Below, in pieces: positions 6,089 through 6,591 of a DNA stretch of 6,591 nucleotides. Within the stretch, counting starts at the first letter, position 1. The number at the start of each line of letters is the position of its first letter. This DNA comes from JBKJML01 sp046596415 (GTDB lineage Bacteria > Actinomycetota > Thermoleophilia > Gaiellales > Gaiellaceae). The stretch spans positions 1 through 6,591 of the forward strand of contig JBKJML010000226.1 in assembly GCA_046596415.1 (NCBI GenBank), written 5' to 3'. The position numbers and the translations under genes were made by a program. Below the pieces are notes generated by a model. It ran no database searches and had not been told where the DNA came from. It saw only the letters and a list, made by a program, of their open reading frames with translations.

Positions 6089-6541
6089 CTACGAGCCGAC
6101 GACCTGGACGAGCCAGCGGCGGTCGCGCTCGCGGTCGAGCTCCATGAAGAGCACGCGCTGCCAGGTGCCGAGCTTCAGCTCGCCGTCGCAGACCGGGATC
6201 GACTCGCCGGCCGGGCCGAGCAGCATCGACATGCAGTGCGAGTGCCCGTTGCCGACGTCCTGGTCCTCGGGGCAGATGTTCTCCGTCCGCCGGTCCCAAT
6301 CGTCGTGGGCGTAGTAGCTGTCGCTCGGCACGAGGCGCTTCAACAGCACCGAAAGGTCTTCCAGAAAGCCGCTCTCGAACTCGTTCACGCGCACGGAGCA
6401 CGTGGTGTGCGGCGAGTAGACGCAGCAGATCCCGTTCTGGATCCCGCTCTCGGTGACCGCCTCGTTCACCTCGTCGGTGATGTCCTTGATCCAGAGGCCG
6501 CCGGCGGTACGAAGCTGTGTCTCACGCTGGAAGGTCTTCAC
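6089..6541 (-). CDS. yjbQ: YjbQ/UPF0047 family protein (often named secondary thiamine-phosphate synthase), 150 aa
   Basis: This is a small single-domain protein of the YjbQ/UPF0047 family. Conserved features are SPHTTCSVRVNE (43-54), NGHSHC (98-103) with the family's paired His residues, and LGTWQRV (124-130) near the end. E. coli YjbQ (about 138 aa) has been credited with weak thiamine-phosphate synthase activity, joining the pyrimidine and thiazole moieties, and the family name follows from that; its main role is unsettled. The gene converges on thiQ with 9 bp between stops, so any functional link to the thiamine operon is positional. The start is a GTG at 6541 with only a weak G-rich sequence upstream. 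An ATG at 6551-6549 is out of frame. The frame stays open to the window edge, so a longer N-terminus with another start cannot be excluded. Six Cys (39, 40, 47, 90, 103, 118) is high for the length. No terminator is visible between the two genes. Confidence 0.9.
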   Translation of the reverse strand: MKTFQRETQLRTAGGLWIKDITDEVNEAVTESGIQNGICCVYSPHTTCSVRVNEFESGFLEDLSVLLKRLVPSDSYYAHDDWDRRTENICPEDQDVGNGHSHCMSMLLGPAGESIPVCDGELKLGTWQRVLFMELDRERDRRWLVQVVGS

Positions 6542-6591
6542 GGCCGCCCATTGTGCCAGTCGCAGGCGTAGTGCCGTGCGGGTTACGCTCT

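Noticed and set aside
6071..6095. Possible bidirectional terminator between thiQ and yjbQ
   Set aside because: Only a short GCTAGC palindrome is present, with no stable stem and no T-run; the gap is 9 bp.
6236..6571. Plus-strand open frame opposite yjbQ
   Set aside because: The minus strand carries the conserved YjbQ motifs; the plus frame shows no recognisable features.
6542..6591. Promoter for yjbQ at the right edge
   Set aside because: Only 50 bases are visible and no convincing -10 or -35 pair was found.
1..6591. Mobile elements, CRISPR repeats, tRNA or rRNA genes
   Set aside because: No transposase, direct-repeat array, cloverleaf or rRNA sequence was seen on either strand.

Overview
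This is a GC-rich (about 70%), densely packed bacterial stretch with ATGA-type gene overlaps, GTG starts and a lipoprotein signal. The protein styles point to a high-GC Actinomycetota lineage. A deep-branching group such as Thermoleophilia is plausible, but that placement is inferred from codon and protein style only.

The left part (1-1760) holds an aldehyde dehydrogenase (ALDH) gene followed immediately by a NAD-dependent short-chain dehydrogenase (SDR). The SDR is intact. The ALDH is not collinear: the middle of the protein, including the catalytic Glu, is read from the minus strand (380 down to 1). The C-terminal part, including the catalytic Cys, is read from the plus strand (369-983). 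The two halves meet at a 12-bp sequence (369-380) that reads in frame on both strands. This is what an in-place inversion of roughly 0.4 kb inside one gene would leave. It is either a real rearrangement or an assembly artefact, and its left breakpoint lies just outside the window.

The central and right part (1761-6079) is a complete thiamine salvage operon on the plus strand. A TPP riboswitch (about 1781-1873) precedes thiN (thiamine diphosphokinase), thiB (lipoprotein thiamine-binding protein), thiP (duplicated membrane permease) and thiQ (ATPase with an added C-terminal TOBE-like region). All gene junctions overlap, by 4, 25 and 1 nt. The logic is a closed loop: ThiBPQ imports thiamine, ThiN converts it to thiamine diphosphate (TPP), and TPP binds the leader and shuts the operon down. 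The ribosome binding site of thiN lies inside the conserved aptamer core, so control is probably at translation initiation by direct masking.

At the right end (6089-6541) a yjbQ/UPF0047 gene converges on thiQ with only 9 bp between stop codons. This family is often annotated as a secondary thiamine-phosphate synthase, which gives it a possible link to the operon it faces. I found no RNA genes other than the riboswitch, no insertion sequences, no CRISPR array, and no gene-free stretch above 300 bases.
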